64,000 nucleotides of DNA from assembly GCF_031199965.1 (NCBI RefSeq), contig NZ_CP133605.1:4372501-4436500 (forward strand), in the 5' to 3' direction. Source of the stretch: Paenibacillus sp. D2_2. GTDB lineage: Bacteria; Bacillota; Bacilli; Paenibacillales; Paenibacillaceae. Made by a program: the position numbers and the translations under genes. Every line of letters begins with the position of its first letter. The first letter of the stretch is position 1. Positions 51,980-61,547 of this stretch are shown here, one piece after another. The notes under the pieces are model-generated. The model worked only from the letters and a program-made list of their open reading frames with translations, made no database searches and was not told where the DNA came from.

Positions 51980-52297
51980 ATGATCAAGACGAACTTGAAA
52001 ACTTCTGAGGAGTACGGCAAAGCGGTCTTCGCTTTGGTTGTCTCCCTTGCCTTATCCTTGTTACTGCTGCTGAACAGCTACAATTTCACAGCACAGGCTG
52101 TTAATTCCTATATCTTTGCCGCTTTTCTCGCATATGCGCTGTTCACTATCATTCAAGCGGCCATCACCCTGCTGATCAGGAGAGATATTCTCTTATATGG
52201 AGAGATCAGAAACCTTACTAGAGCACTCGGCTTTATACAGCTGGCTAGCATTGTGACAGGGAATCTGTTCACGGTCACTTCTGCTTTTATCTCGTGA
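51980..52297 (+). CDS. Three-helix membrane protein of the peptide transporter operon
   Basis: 105 aa with three membrane segments (AVFALVVSLALSLLLLL; YIFAAFLAYALFTIIQAAIT; GFIQLASIVTGNLFTVTSAF). It starts 13 bp after the DppB-type gene and its stop overlaps the next start by 4 bp. It shares EYxxAVxxL near the start and VTGNLF near the end with the N-terminal extension of the following permease, so the two look like one duplicated module. I do not recognise a named family. Confidence 0.75.
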   Translation: MIKTNLKTSEEYGKAVFALVVSLALSLLLLLNSYNFTAQAVNSYIFAAFLAYALFTIIQAAITLLIRRDILLYGEIRNLTRALGFIQLASIVTGNLFTVTSAFIS

Positions 52298-53463
52298 AGA
52301 AGCACAGAACCCCAGAGTATGCCCTGGCTGTATATTCACTACTTACAGGTATCTTTGTGTTTGCAGTATCTGCGCTTAATCTGTTCAAACCATATGTATC
52401 AGATACCTTTTTACCTGGGATGTCCATTCTATTGATCATAAGTCTATTTCATCTCATCGCATTGCTGCTTGTGGCGAAATATGTACGTGGTCATCAGACC
52501 ATCGCTCCATGGATGTCAATCATTGCTTATCTGCTGATTCTAACCGCCGTAACCGGTAACCTATTTGCTCTACTATTAGGCATCAACTTATTGCTGAAGA
52601 TTCGTAGCCAAGGGAAACCTACCTCAGCAAAGTGGGAGGATGTTTGGGAGAAAATCACGAGGAATACAGCGGCAATGATCGGTTTGTTCTTTATCATTTT
52701 CTTGTTCTCAATTTCGATCTGCAGCCTGTTCACCTTCGATTATGCGATGGCAACAGAGAATAACTATAGCGCCATATTGCAGCATCCGAGTCTAGCTTAT
52801 CCACTTGGTACGGACAATTTCGGCAGATGTCTATTCTCGCGCATCATATTCGGTGCACGTACTTCCTTGATTGTAGGACTAATCTCTACAGCGATTCCCC
52901 TTGTTATCGGCGGCATTCTGGGAGCTGTATCTGGCTATTATGGGCGCCACACCGACAATATCATCATGCGGCTGCTAGATATTCTATATGCAATTCCCGG
53001 TGTTCTGCTGGCGATTGCGATTATTGCCGCATTCGGCGCCAACACCATAAACCTGATTCTAGCGCTAAGCGTGGGCTCCATTCCTACTTATGCAAGAACA
53101 ATGCGGGCTAATGTATTGCTTGTCTCTACCTTCGAATATGTCGATGCTGCCCGAGCCTTCGGATCCAAAGATGCTGCGATCATCTTCAAGCATATTGTTC
53201 CGAACTCGCTCGCACCGATGATTGTTAAGGCTACTCTGACGATTGGCGCAGCCGTGATCTCTACTAGCAGTCTCAGCTTCCTTGGTCTCGGCGTAGAGCC
53301 GCATATCCCGGAATGGGGAAATATTCTGAAGCTGGGCAGCACTTATCTAGAGACAAATTCTTACTTAGCCATTTACCCAGGACTAGCCATCATAGCTCTT
53401 GTCCTGTCCTTTAACTTTCTTGGTGACGGACTTCGCGATGCACTTGATCCTAAATTGAGCTAG
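52294..53463 (+). CDS. Peptide ABC permease, DppC type, with N-terminal membrane extension
   Basis: 389 aa from GTG 52294, overlapping the previous stop. Residues 1-115 form a three-helix membrane module related to the preceding small protein (EYALAVYSLLTG; ILTAVTGNLFALLL). The canonical DppC domain starts at WEKITRNTAAMIGLFF. It shows HPLGTD-like SLAYPLGTDNFGRCLFSR, the EAA loop EYVDAARAFGSKDAAIIFKH and the ending FLGDGLRDALDPKL. The canonical part lacks nothing obvious. Confidence 0.88.
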   Translation: MKKHRTPEYALAVYSLLTGIFVFAVSALNLFKPYVSDTFLPGMSILLIISLFHLIALLLVAKYVRGHQTIAPWMSIIAYLLILTAVTGNLFALLLGINLLLKIRSQGKPTSAKWEDVWEKITRNTAAMIGLFFIIFLFSISICSLFTFDYAMATENNYSAILQHPSLAYPLGTDNFGRCLFSRIIFGARTSLIVGLISTAIPLVIGGILGAVSGYYGRHTDNIIMRLLDILYAIPGVLLAIAIIAAFGANTINLILALSVGSIPTYARTMRANVLLVSTFEYVDAARAFGSKDAAIIFKHIVPNSLAPMIVKATLTIGAAVISTSSLSFLGLGVEPHIPEWGNILKLGSTYLETNSYLAIYPGLAIIALVLSFNFLGDGLRDALDPKLS

Positions 53464-53604
53464 TTTCTTATATTTACTCTGGATGTACTCTTTTTCATTT
53501 AAGGTTGGCCTTCATTTTCATCAGCAATGCGGAGTCTTGACTCTCATTTGCCCTAGGAGAATGAATCAATATATATATAACAACAATTTAGGAGGGAACT
53601 ATTC

Positions 53605-55428
53605 ATGAAAAAATCTTCTTTGCTTGCACTACTGCTTACGTTTGGGCTGGTAGCGAGCGGTTGCTCCGTAAAAACCAAGACGGATGTGGCAAGTAAACCA
53701 GATAACTCTGGAACGGCAACGGTTCAGGATAATAAGCCAGTAGATATTGAATTGCTAAGCATGAGCTCTAATGAATCAGATACTAATATTATTCGCGACC
53801 AATTAACGAAGAACGGCTTCAATGTGAAGCTGAACATTCAGCCCGACTACGGCAGCTACAAGGCACAAGAGGATGCGGGGAACTTCGATATCGCTATCTC
53901 CAGCTGGACCACTGTTACCGGGAATCCCGATTATGCGGTCAGATCGCTATTTAAGACTGGCGGAGACTACAGCATTATCTCTGATCCCGAACTGGACAAG
54001 CTGATCGATGAAGCAGCAACTGAAACAGCGGATCAATACACAGGAACCTACAAGCAATTGGAACAACGTCTCGTATTTGACAAAGCTTATATTGCGCCAC
54101 TCTACATTTCCCTGAAGAGTCAGGCCGTGAACAAGGATGTGCTCAACCCAAATACTGTCCGACTCTCCAAATCCCGCGCTCTGGCTTGGGAGACGATTGA
54201 TTTCAACGATACATCCAAACGGAACAAGGAGCCGCTTATTCTGACGCAATCCGCTTCAGTATTGACTTCCTTAGACCCGATCAAGGGTAATGACGGCTCG
54301 ATTAACCAGCTTAATACGAATATGTATGTGCGCCTGATTAATCTGACGGATGATGACAAAATTACGTCCGATGGCTCTCTATCCTATAATCACAGCATTG
54401 CAGAAGGTAATACGGAATATTATTTCATCCTTAGGGACGATATTGACTTTGCCAAAATCGAGAACAAGAAGGCCGTCGACACCGGTGAACGTGTAGGCGC
54501 GGATGACGTCATCTTCTCCCTCGATCGGGCCAAGGATAAGAACTCGGTACCGGATCACCGGACTTACAGTCTTCATGAGCATATTAAAACCATCGAGACT
54601 GTTACTGACCTGTCCGCTCTGGACAATGTGAAGCAATCCTCGGGCAACGGTACAGTTAGAGAAGCCCTTGAAGCTGGCCTCGATACGAAGATCAAAGAAC
54701 TCGTAGCCGACAAGAATCAAGCGGACAGCAAAGCGGGCAAATATCAAGTTGTGAAGTTGACGACGACCGAGCCTTTCCCGCAAGTGCTGAATTACTTGGC
54801 GCACCAGTCTGCCGGGATCGTCTCCAAGAAGCAAGTAGAGAGCATCAATACTTATGATGTAGCGAAATTCGACGTTAATAAGGATATCCCTTACGGGGAT
54901 CAGAACACAGTTACAGAAGGAAGCAAATACAACAATACTTTGTATGCCAGCGGCCCTTATATTTTATCTTATAAAAATGACTATGAAGGCATCTTCTACA
55001 AAAACCCTGGTTACCGTAAAGGTTCTGAATTCGAACCGAAAATCTCAACCGTGAAGGTACGCTTCATTGCTGATACCGATAGCGCTCTGTCCGCACTGCG
55101 TAGCGGTGAGATTCACCTCCTCTACGGCGTGCCGGAGACGAAGTTCGATACGGTTGAGAGCGACAGCAAGCTGAAGCTACAAAGCATTGAGAGTAACGGA
55201 GTAACTTACCTGCTGTTCAATACGAGTAATCGCGATGTAGCTAAGAGTGATGATCTGAGAAAAGCAGTGCTCTACTCGATCAATCAGGATGAGTTCCTGC
55301 AATTCTATAGCAACAGGAAGATCAAGGCTTTCTCGACCGTTAGCCCGATCGTTAAGACCGGCAATGAGTTGACGGCTGACCCAGCCAAGGTGAAGGAATA
55401 CCTGGATAAATACAAAGCATCAAAATAA
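53605..55428 (+). CDS. Substrate-binding lipoprotein (SBP_5), apparently circularly permuted
   Basis: 607 aa. Signal peptide with lipobox VASGC (Cys20). Residues 46-185 (from VDIELLSMSSNESDTNIIRD through DFDIA-like NFDIAISSW, ISDPELDKLIDEA, YIAPLYISLK) match the part that normally ends SBP_5 proteins. Residues 210-607 (LILTQSASVLTSLDP, YYFILRDDIDF, GADDVIFSLDRA, ASGPYILSY, LRKAVLYSINQDEFL, DPAKVKEYLDKY) match the part that normally begins them. The order is therefore swapped. AGGAGGG SD. Final gene of the operon, ending at a terminator. Ligand unknown. Confidence 0.88.
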   Translation: MKKSSLLALLLTFGLVASGCSVKTKTDVASKPDNSGTATVQDNKPVDIELLSMSSNESDTNIIRDQLTKNGFNVKLNIQPDYGSYKAQEDAGNFDIAISSWTTVTGNPDYAVRSLFKTGGDYSIISDPELDKLIDEAATETADQYTGTYKQLEQRLVFDKAYIAPLYISLKSQAVNKDVLNPNTVRLSKSRALAWETIDFNDTSKRNKEPLILTQSASVLTSLDPIKGNDGSINQLNTNMYVRLINLTDDDKITSDGSLSYNHSIAEGNTEYYFILRDDIDFAKIENKKAVDTGERVGADDVIFSLDRAKDKNSVPDHRTYSLHEHIKTIETVTDLSALDNVKQSSGNGTVREALEAGLDTKIKELVADKNQADSKAGKYQVVKLTTTEPFPQVLNYLAHQSAGIVSKKQVESINTYDVAKFDVNKDIPYGDQNTVTEGSKYNNTLYASGPYILSYKNDYEGIFYKNPGYRKGSEFEPKISTVKVRFIADTDSALSALRSGEIHLLYGVPETKFDTVESDSKLKLQSIESNGVTYLLFNTSNRDVAKSDDLRKAVLYSINQDEFLQFYSNRKIKAFSTVSPIVKTGNELTADPAKVKEYLDKYKASK

Positions 55429-55452
55429 GCAGTGAACAAATCATTTCCATAG

Positions 55453-55508
55453 CAAAAAGAACCCTTGAATCCGCCGCCAAAATGGCAGATTTAAGGGTTC
55501 TTTACTTT
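55453..55508. terminator. Terminator between the binding protein gene and nif3-like gene
   Basis: AAAGAACCCTTGAATC and GATTTAAGGGTTCTTT pair around a GC loop, then ACTTTTAT. Suited to both convergent genes. Confidence 0.85.
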
Positions 55509-56304
55509 TATAAAATTTGAAATAATGGTTTCTCCGAAATAAAGTGAACTGGAATATCGGGCAGCTTCGTCTGAAGCGATTCGGCCAAATATCTCATACC
55601 CGGTGCCTCACTCTCCGCATGTCCTAGGATCAGGAGCGCCCGCGGTTTGTTCTGAGTGAGCGAATCTTTAACGTATTCCGGCGTTTCCCATTCCGGACCC
55701 TCTCCGTAAATGATTAAATCAAGATTTTCCTGCTCAAATAGTGGGATCGCCGGGTTCCCCCGCCTCTGTATCCGACCAGAATACCGATTCTCTCACATGG
55801 CATCGTACTATCTCCGACGACGCGCACTTGTCCCAGGCCCAGCTTGCTCTTAACATAAACAGCCATTTCCGCAACCGTCATTCCCGGCAATCGGATGATC
55901 GCAGCATAGGAACTATAACCCTCCAGTTCATCTAGCCAGCCCAACTCCCGTACTAAGCCATAAGTTATTCCATCGGGCTGGGAGCGATGTATTCCATCAT
56001 GATTTCGATATATCGCAATTCCACTCTGTTCGATCATTCTGATCTTCTCCCGTACTACATCAGTTCCTGCGATCTGCTCACCCGGCTTAAAATGACTATA
56101 ATATAAACCTTCATGAGTAATCAGCAAATTGACTCCAAGAGACTTGGCTTTATCAATGACATGCTGGCTGGCATTAAAGGCCGTGGCAATTCCCTTCACC
56201 GCTGCATTCAGATCCCCATACTCGAGCCTGTCTACTCCATTCTCTGGCAGATCCCCACCCGGCTCTGTTAACAGCTCCAATATCTCACGTATGCTTATAC
56301 TCAA
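55508..56304 (-). CDS. NIF3-like dinuclear metal centre protein (one frameshift)
   Basis: About 265 aa. NLLITHEGLYYSHFKPG (about residue 58), IAIYRNHDGIHRSQPDG and, after repair, NPAIPLFEQENLDLIIYGEG and LILGHAESEAPGMRYLAE cover the NIF3/YqfO-type fold with His/Asp/Glu metal ligands. The frame breaks near 55755 in a G5 run, and one added G extends the protein by about 75 residues to TAA at 55508. The role is unsettled for the family (putative GTP cyclohydrolase-like hydrolase). Monocistronic. Confidence 0.85.
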
Positions 56305-56445
56305 TGGAATCGATACCTCCTGATTCGTCTAATCTATGTATGTTGAACTAATTATGATATCGTCCCTCCAACCTATCATGCTGGGGAGTAAATAACCATT
56401 GCCACTTCTATCGGAAGTTTATCCAAATTACGCCTGGCAGGTAGA

Positions 56446-56520
56446 AGTTGAACTTATTATAGTACGGATGAGGGCAGCCGGGTAAAATGTTTCTCCGATC
56501 GCTGTAGCTCACAGAATTTC
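56446..56520. repeat. Intergenic repeat family 1, truncated copy C
   Basis: GTTGAACTTATTATAGTACGGATGAGGGCAGCC and AAATGTTTCTCCGATCGCTG match the first ~80 bp of copies A and B, after which similarity stops. It lies in the 56305-56718 gap together with the pgmB terminator; nothing else is seen there. Confidence 0.7.
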
Positions 56521-56576
56521 TCTTGCCCATTCCCTACCCTTTCTTTAATTCAACATCTAACATCGCCCTATAAACA

Positions 56577-56660
56577 GCAAAAAGCTGAGGATTTCGAAGC
56601 AACAGGCAGCTCAGATGTACTTAACACTGAACTGTCTGTTGCTTTCGGTCTCCTCAGCCA
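56577..56660 (-). terminator. Large hairpin terminator of pgmB
   Basis: On the minus strand GCTGAGGA...CGAAAGCAACAG pairs with CTGTTGCTTCG...TCCTCAGC over some 75 nt, followed by TTTTTGC. Unusually long, but in the right place and orientation to end the sugar operon transcript. Confidence 0.72.
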
Positions 56661-56718
56661 CTGTAATTAGGCTGAATTCACAACCTAATAGTATTCAGAT
56701 TCATCCTGTCTCCTTCTT

Positions 56719-57381
56719 CTACAATAAAGAATTCAACAGCTCTACATTCAATCCCGAAGTGTTCGGGAGCACAATATCAGCCCCTGCTGCCTTCAATGCT
56801 TCAGCTTCACCGATGCCGACTGCCTTCATTCCTGCTGCCTTGATTGCTTCGACTCCAGCTGTCGCGTCCTCGATGCCAACGCAGTATTCTGGCATCGCTC
56901 CAACCTCTTCGGCACCGCGTAGGAATAGGTCTGGTGCTGGTTTGCCGTGCTTCACGGAATCTGGATGAACGACATAACGGAACAGGTTGTCAATCTCAAG
57001 CGAACGCAATATTTGCGGTGCGTTCTTACTCGCTGAAGCAATGACGGCCGGAATGCCTTGAGCATTCAGCTCGGTCAGCAATGAGACGATACCCGGATAA
57101 GTGTCAGCTGGAGTAAGATTAACCAGCAATGAGACATAATGTTCATTCTTCTGCCGGGCTAACTCCGCCTTCTCCTCCTCCGTATAATCATTCTCCTTGC
57201 CACCCAGTCGTAAGATCCGCTCCAGCGATTCGCCGCGGCTGATACCTTTCAAGGTCTCGTTAAATTCACGTTCGAACGGAATCCCGATCGATTCGCCAAG
57301 CTGCTTCCAAGCTACATAATGATATTCCGCTGTATCGGTAATGACTCCGTCCAGGTCGAATATAACTGCTTCCAGCTTCAT
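56719..57381 (-). CDS. pgmB: Beta-phosphoglucomutase
   Basis: 220 aa HAD-family protein. The catalytic motif FDLDGVITDTAEYH (nucleophile and acid/base Asp at about residues 8 and 10) is followed by the cap signature LKGISRGESLERIL, ASASKNAPQIL and GIEDATAGVEAIKAAGM. It interconverts beta-glucose-1-phosphate and glucose-6-phosphate. It ends a cluster that begins with a GH65 phosphorylase, whose product is beta-glucose-1-phosphate. Confidence 0.95.
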   Translation of the reverse strand: MKLEAVIFDLDGVITDTAEYHYVAWKQLGESIGIPFEREFNETLKGISRGESLERILRLGGKENDYTEEEKAELARQKNEHYVSLLVNLTPADTYPGIVSLLTELNAQGIPAVIASASKNAPQILRSLEIDNLFRYVVHPDSVKHGKPAPDLFLRGAEEVGAMPEYCVGIEDATAGVEAIKAAGMKAVGIGEAEALKAAGADIVLPNTSGLNVELLNSLL

Positions 57382-57434
57382 GTTCTCTCTCCATTTCCTC
57401 TTGTCTATTTATATCATTTATATCGTTAAGGCAT

Positions 57435-59657
57435 TTACATGTTCAGTTCAATGAGTTTTTCTGTGCTCGATATTGTCTGTCCATTCCATTCTACTGTTAC
57501 CGTCCAGCCTGCATCATTGCGGATTTGACCCGTTAAGAGTCCATCCTGTTCTTTCAGAGACAGATCAAATTCAGCATTAGCGATGACCAAACGTTCCAGC
57601 GCGCATGCTTTACCGTTCCAAGCCGAAGGCAGCTGCGGACGCAATTTCAATTCCTGGCGAGCCGCAAACGGTTCAACTCCGAAGAAATGGCGGACAAACG
57701 GTACGGCCAACGCGTAGATCGTCCAAGCCTGCACAACGCAACCATAATCCGGTGACATCTCAGAGAAGGAACCTGGTAGAGCGCGTGAGAAGCTACGACG
57801 CATCCGGTTCAAAAGATCAAGCGCGGCATCCGCATTTCCGTTAGCCGCCTCAGCTACCGCATGTACCCCGGTAGAGATTGTCATCGTGCCTTGTTGGAAT
57901 GTTCCGGACAAATACGTACCGTAATCACCGATAAAAGTATCATTTCGCATATTATCGAGCGCTCTACGTGCCTTATCAGGATCTGCAATCCCAGCTTCCA
58001 TTGGGGTCACAATCACCCAGTTCTTGTTCAGCAGCCAGCCACGATCCGCATTAGCATTCCCACTGTTGTTAGCGTCAGCCAGCAGACCTTCTACATACTC
58101 GCGATAACCTGTGATACCCTGCCCTTCAGCCAGCGAGACAAGGTAATCAACCTTCGGTGCTACATCGCTAGCTGGTGCAACCGCGTCAGCATACAAGCCT
58201 TCATTCTCTTGCCAGAATATGCGGTTGATCGCTTCTCTGCTGCGCGTCGCGAGATCGCTATATTTACTATGAGCCACAGTGTCCTGCAAATATGCGCTCA
58301 TTTCCGCCATCGCTTGTAAAGCTTTCGCCGTATAGACGGCGCTGTCGACCAGTTCCATGTTCAGACCAGCGATTTCAATAATGCCATAACCGGAAGGGAA
58401 CAGATCATGATCCGGGTCCATCTCTTCCAACAGCCAATCGATGCCTTTCACGCAATAGGCATAATGACGGCGAAGCAGTTCCTCATCCCCAGTCCAGCAG
58501 AATAGATCCCAGACAAAGGCGATATAATGCGCAGTCTCCTGCGTATTGCCCGGGTTGGATACAGCGCCAAGCGTCGTCACCTCATGAATAAAGCGCCCGT
58601 TGCCGTTAACCTCCTCTGACTTCTGCAAGAGCAGATTCAACGTATCCTTGGCAAGCTGCGGATCTCCAATCGCTAGTACACCTTGTAAGGAATAGGTGTT
58701 GTCGCAGCCGAACCACCAAGGATATGTTGGACCGCCGGCAGTCAGAGCACGCCCGGTCCCGTCCACCTTCTGGATCAGCCATTGATTATTCCATTTTGCC
58801 CAATTGAAGACGTTATTCCAGTCCGTTTCCCCTTCGATCGTAAGCTTGGCCCGATCTGCCACGGCGTTGTATACCTCTTGCTTCTCAGCAAGCAGTTCTT
58901 GATGACTCGCAGCAAGGTGACGATAAGAATCCGCACATTCTTCCGCGGACACATATGAACCAGCAACGAACAGATTGAAGTGGCAGCTCTCGCCCGCTGG
59001 GATCGTCAGCTCAGTTTTGAAGGCAATCCCGCAGCCCGCACCGGCAGTAAATTCTGGACCATACAGCTCGGAACCGACATCCAATTGTTCCCCAGGCAGG
59101 TCTGTGCCGACTTGAACGAACCAGTCATTCTCAGGGTCACGAACAAACACTTCACGTGGATTTAACACAGTAGCTTGATCTCCGGCACCCTTACGGACAC
59201 CTACCTCATCTGAGAACCAGACCGCCCGCAGATCGGTGCGCACAAGCAGTTCTACCTTCAGATGAAGTTCCCCTTCGCCATAATGACGAAGATCATAGCC
59301 AGCAGTCATACCTTTAACTTGCTCAGGCGCAAACTGTGTACGTTCCATCGCTATAGGAATATAACTGAGACCATGGTCGTATTGGAAGCGACTACCCCAA
59401 GGCTCGCTTGTAAAGCCGTCAGCCCGAGACCATACAGAAATATTCCGCTTCGTATCGGTTAGCTTCAACCAGAAGCCATCCAGCAGTTTCACCGGATGCA
59501 ACCAAACTCCGCCCATTTCATTAGCTATGTGATGACCGAAATCAGGAAAATAGCCATCCTGTGAACCACAGATTTTGACGTATTCTCCGCCGTTATAATA
59601 TAAGTTGAATGGATGTTTGCTGTTGATTCCAGCCATCTCTATCTTCATCTCCTCCAT
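57435..59657 (-). CDS. Six-hairpin glycosidase-like protein (GH family uncertain)
   Basis: 740 aa. An N-terminal beta-sandwich region (to about residue 270) is followed by an (alpha/alpha)6-type domain with GGPTYPWWFGCDNTYSLQG, NTQETAHYIAFVWDLF, NKNWVIVTPMEAGIADPDKA and PGSFSEMSPDYGCVVQAWT. This resembles amylo-alpha-1,6-glucosidase/MGH1-like glycosidases. It has no signal peptide, so it should act on imported sugar. The start is uncertain among ATG 59657, 59648 and 59636, because the SD GGAGGAG overlaps the first codons. Between the permeases and pgmB. Confidence 0.75.
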   Translation of the reverse strand: MEEMKIEMAGINSKHPFNLYYNGGEYVKICGSQDGYFPDFGHHIANEMGGVWLHPVKLLDGFWLKLTDTKRNISVWSRADGFTSEPWGSRFQYDHGLSYIPIAMERTQFAPEQVKGMTAGYDLRHYGEGELHLKVELLVRTDLRAVWFSDEVGVRKGAGDQATVLNPREVFVRDPENDWFVQVGTDLPGEQLDVGSELYGPEFTAGAGCGIAFKTELTIPAGESCHFNLFVAGSYVSAEECADSYRHLAASHQELLAEKQEVYNAVADRAKLTIEGETDWNNVFNWAKWNNQWLIQKVDGTGRALTAGGPTYPWWFGCDNTYSLQGVLAIGDPQLAKDTLNLLLQKSEEVNGNGRFIHEVTTLGAVSNPGNTQETAHYIAFVWDLFCWTGDEELLRRHYAYCVKGIDWLLEEMDPDHDLFPSGYGIIEIAGLNMELVDSAVYTAKALQAMAEMSAYLQDTVAHSKYSDLATRSREAINRIFWQENEGLYADAVAPASDVAPKVDYLVSLAEGQGITGYREYVEGLLADANNSGNANADRGWLLNKNWVIVTPMEAGIADPDKARRALDNMRNDTFIGDYGTYLSGTFQQGTMTISTGVHAVAEAANGNADAALDLLNRMRRSFSRALPGSFSEMSPDYGCVVQAWTIYALAVPFVRHFFGVEPFAARQELKLRPQLPSAWNGKACALERLVIANAEFDLSLKEQDGLLTGQIRNDAGWTVTVEWNGQTISSTEKLIELNM

Positions 59658-59724
59658 TATATGAGGTATACAATAGGTCCTCTTTTGAACTCTCGCTATA
59701 AGAACATGAACGCATTCAGTAGCA

Positions 59725-60573
59725 TCAGCCTTTTACAGCCGAAGAAATTGAAATGCCTTCGATGAAATATTTTTGCGCAATAAAGAACAGAATTAATGCT
59801 GGCAGCATAATGAGAATTGTCGCAGCCATCAACATGTTCCACTCGACGTTATACATCCCTTTGAACATGGACAAACCAAGTGCCAACGTATATTTATCAT
59901 TAGAGTTCAAATATATCAACGGGCTTTGGAAGTCATTCCACACCCCCATAAAGGTGAAGATGGAAACCGCAATAAGCGGAGCCTTTGAGAGCGGAGCTAT
60001 AATCCGAGTAAAAATATGCCACCGGTTCGCTCCATCCACAAATGCTGACTCATCCAGCTCACGCGGAATACCGCGCATAAACTGACGAATCAGGAAGATG
60101 TTAAATGCTCCTCCGCCCAATCCACCAAAAAATGCAGGCAATATCAACGGTAAGAATGAATTGGTTAAGCCGACTTGCTTGAAGAGCAAGAAGGTCGGGA
60201 TCAATGTTACCTGGCTCGGCAACATCATCGTAGCCAGCAGGATAAGGAACAAAGTTTGTTTGCCGCGGAAATTGAAACGCGCGAATCCATAGGCACAAAG
60301 AGCCCCCGTAAAAATAGTTCCTATCATAACCGGAATGAGAATAATTACCGTGTTACGCAGAAATAAAAAGAACGGAATAGCAGTTACCGCATCCGAGTAG
60401 TTGGACCATATCCATTTCCGTGGGAAAAAGGAATTTCCGAACACTTCGGCCGGTGTTTTGAGCGAAGTAGTTACCGTCCACAGTAGTGGTACAAGTACAA
60501 TTGCGGTGCCCACAATGAGAATCAGAAGAGCGAGCCACTGAGATGGATTCATTTTTTTTAGAGTTTTTTGCAT
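59725..60573 (-). CDS. Sugar ABC permease, MalG type
   Basis: 282 aa from ATG 60573, seven bases after AGGGGGAG; an upstream ATG at 60606 overlaps the previous gene. Six membrane segments are seen. The EAA loop is ESAFVDGANRWHIFTRIIAPL (about residue 190), and the protein ends FIAQKYFIEGISISSAVKG, typical of carbohydrate permeases of the CUT1 family. Confidence 0.93.
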   Translation of the reverse strand: MQKTLKKMNPSQWLALLILIVGTAIVLVPLLWTVTTSLKTPAEVFGNSFFPRKWIWSNYSDAVTAIPFFLFLRNTVIILIPVMIGTIFTGALCAYGFARFNFRGKQTLFLILLATMMLPSQVTLIPTFLLFKQVGLTNSFLPLILPAFFGGLGGGAFNIFLIRQFMRGIPRELDESAFVDGANRWHIFTRIIAPLSKAPLIAVSIFTFMGVWNDFQSPLIYLNSNDKYTLALGLSMFKGMYNVEWNMLMAATILIMLPALILFFIAQKYFIEGISISSAVKG

Positions 60574-60592
60574 AGTAGGTCTCCCCCTTCCT

Positions 60593-61486
60593 TTAGTCTC
60601 GATCATCGCCCTGGTAGTACACCCAGAAGGACGAACTGCGGATAACCAGAAGCGTAAATACTAGAATTATCATGAACAGAATCCAGGAGAGCGCAGACGC
60701 ATAACCCATATCGAATTCTTTAAATGCCTTGTTGTACAAATAGAGATTGTAGAATAAGGTCGAGTTGAGCGGGCCGCCATTCGTCATAACGAATGCCTGG
60801 GTGAAATATTGGAATCCACCGATAATTCCCATGATCAGATTGAAAAATATAGTTGGGGTAATCATCGGTAATGTGATGCTGAAGAAACGACGGAATACAC
60901 CAGCACCATCAAGTTCCCCTGCTTCGTAAAGATCTTCTGGCACCCCTTGTAGACCTGACAAGTAAATGATGATTGTATTGCCGACTCCCCAAAGCCCCAT
61001 AACGATCAGAGCGCCAAGTGCATAACTAGGATCCTGAAGCCAAGCCGGCCCTTGAATACCGAACCAGCTTAACGCCTGATTCAGAATTCCGTATTCCGGG
61101 TTGAAGATCATCACCCACATCATCGAAGTGGCAACAGCTGGAATTACGGATGGCATAAAATAAATAAGGCGGAAAAATTTCATTCCGCGTGTACGCATAT
61201 TGAGCAGTAAAGCCATCAGAAGCGAAGCGACCTGATATAAAGGTACTGACACTAATGCAAAAATAAAAGTAACTTTTAGCGATTGATAAAATAAGTCGTC
61301 GTGGAAAATAGCTTTAAAGTTATCCAGCCCTACGAATTGAATGGACTCAACGCCGGTGATTACATCCCATTTACTGAAGGATAATATTAGTGAAAAAATC
61401 ATCGGCCCAAGCGTGAATAAAATCAGTCCTAGCAGCCAAGGGAGAATATACAAGTATCCCGCTCGATCCGATTTGGTGTTATTCAT
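60593..61486 (-). CDS. Sugar ABC permease, MalF type
   Basis: 297 aa, six membrane segments; start YLYILPWLLGLILFTLGPMI and WLQDPSYALGALIVMGLWG. The EAA loop is EAGELDGAGVFRRFFSITLPM. AGGAGG precedes the ATG. It forms the importer with the MalG-type permease and the lipoprotein upstream. The ATPase is not encoded here, so a shared MsmX-type ATPase is likely. Confidence 0.93.
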   Translation of the reverse strand: MNNTKSDRAGYLYILPWLLGLILFTLGPMIFSLILSFSKWDVITGVESIQFVGLDNFKAIFHDDLFYQSLKVTFIFALVSVPLYQVASLLMALLLNMRTRGMKFFRLIYFMPSVIPAVATSMMWVMIFNPEYGILNQALSWFGIQGPAWLQDPSYALGALIVMGLWGVGNTIIIYLSGLQGVPEDLYEAGELDGAGVFRRFFSITLPMITPTIFFNLIMGIIGGFQYFTQAFVMTNGGPLNSTLFYNLYLYNKAFKEFDMGYASALSWILFMIILVFTLLVIRSSSFWVYYQGDDRD

Positions 61487-61547
61487 GACAACCTCCTTGA
61501 TAGAAGCGGTGAAGCACCGAAATCAGCGCTTCACCCGCAGCAATTTT

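Noticed and set aside
54210..54260. Gene fusion or duplication instead of permutation in the binding protein
   Set aside because: Only one copy of each lobe is present, and the C-terminal end coincides with the point where the N-terminal segment would normally begin.
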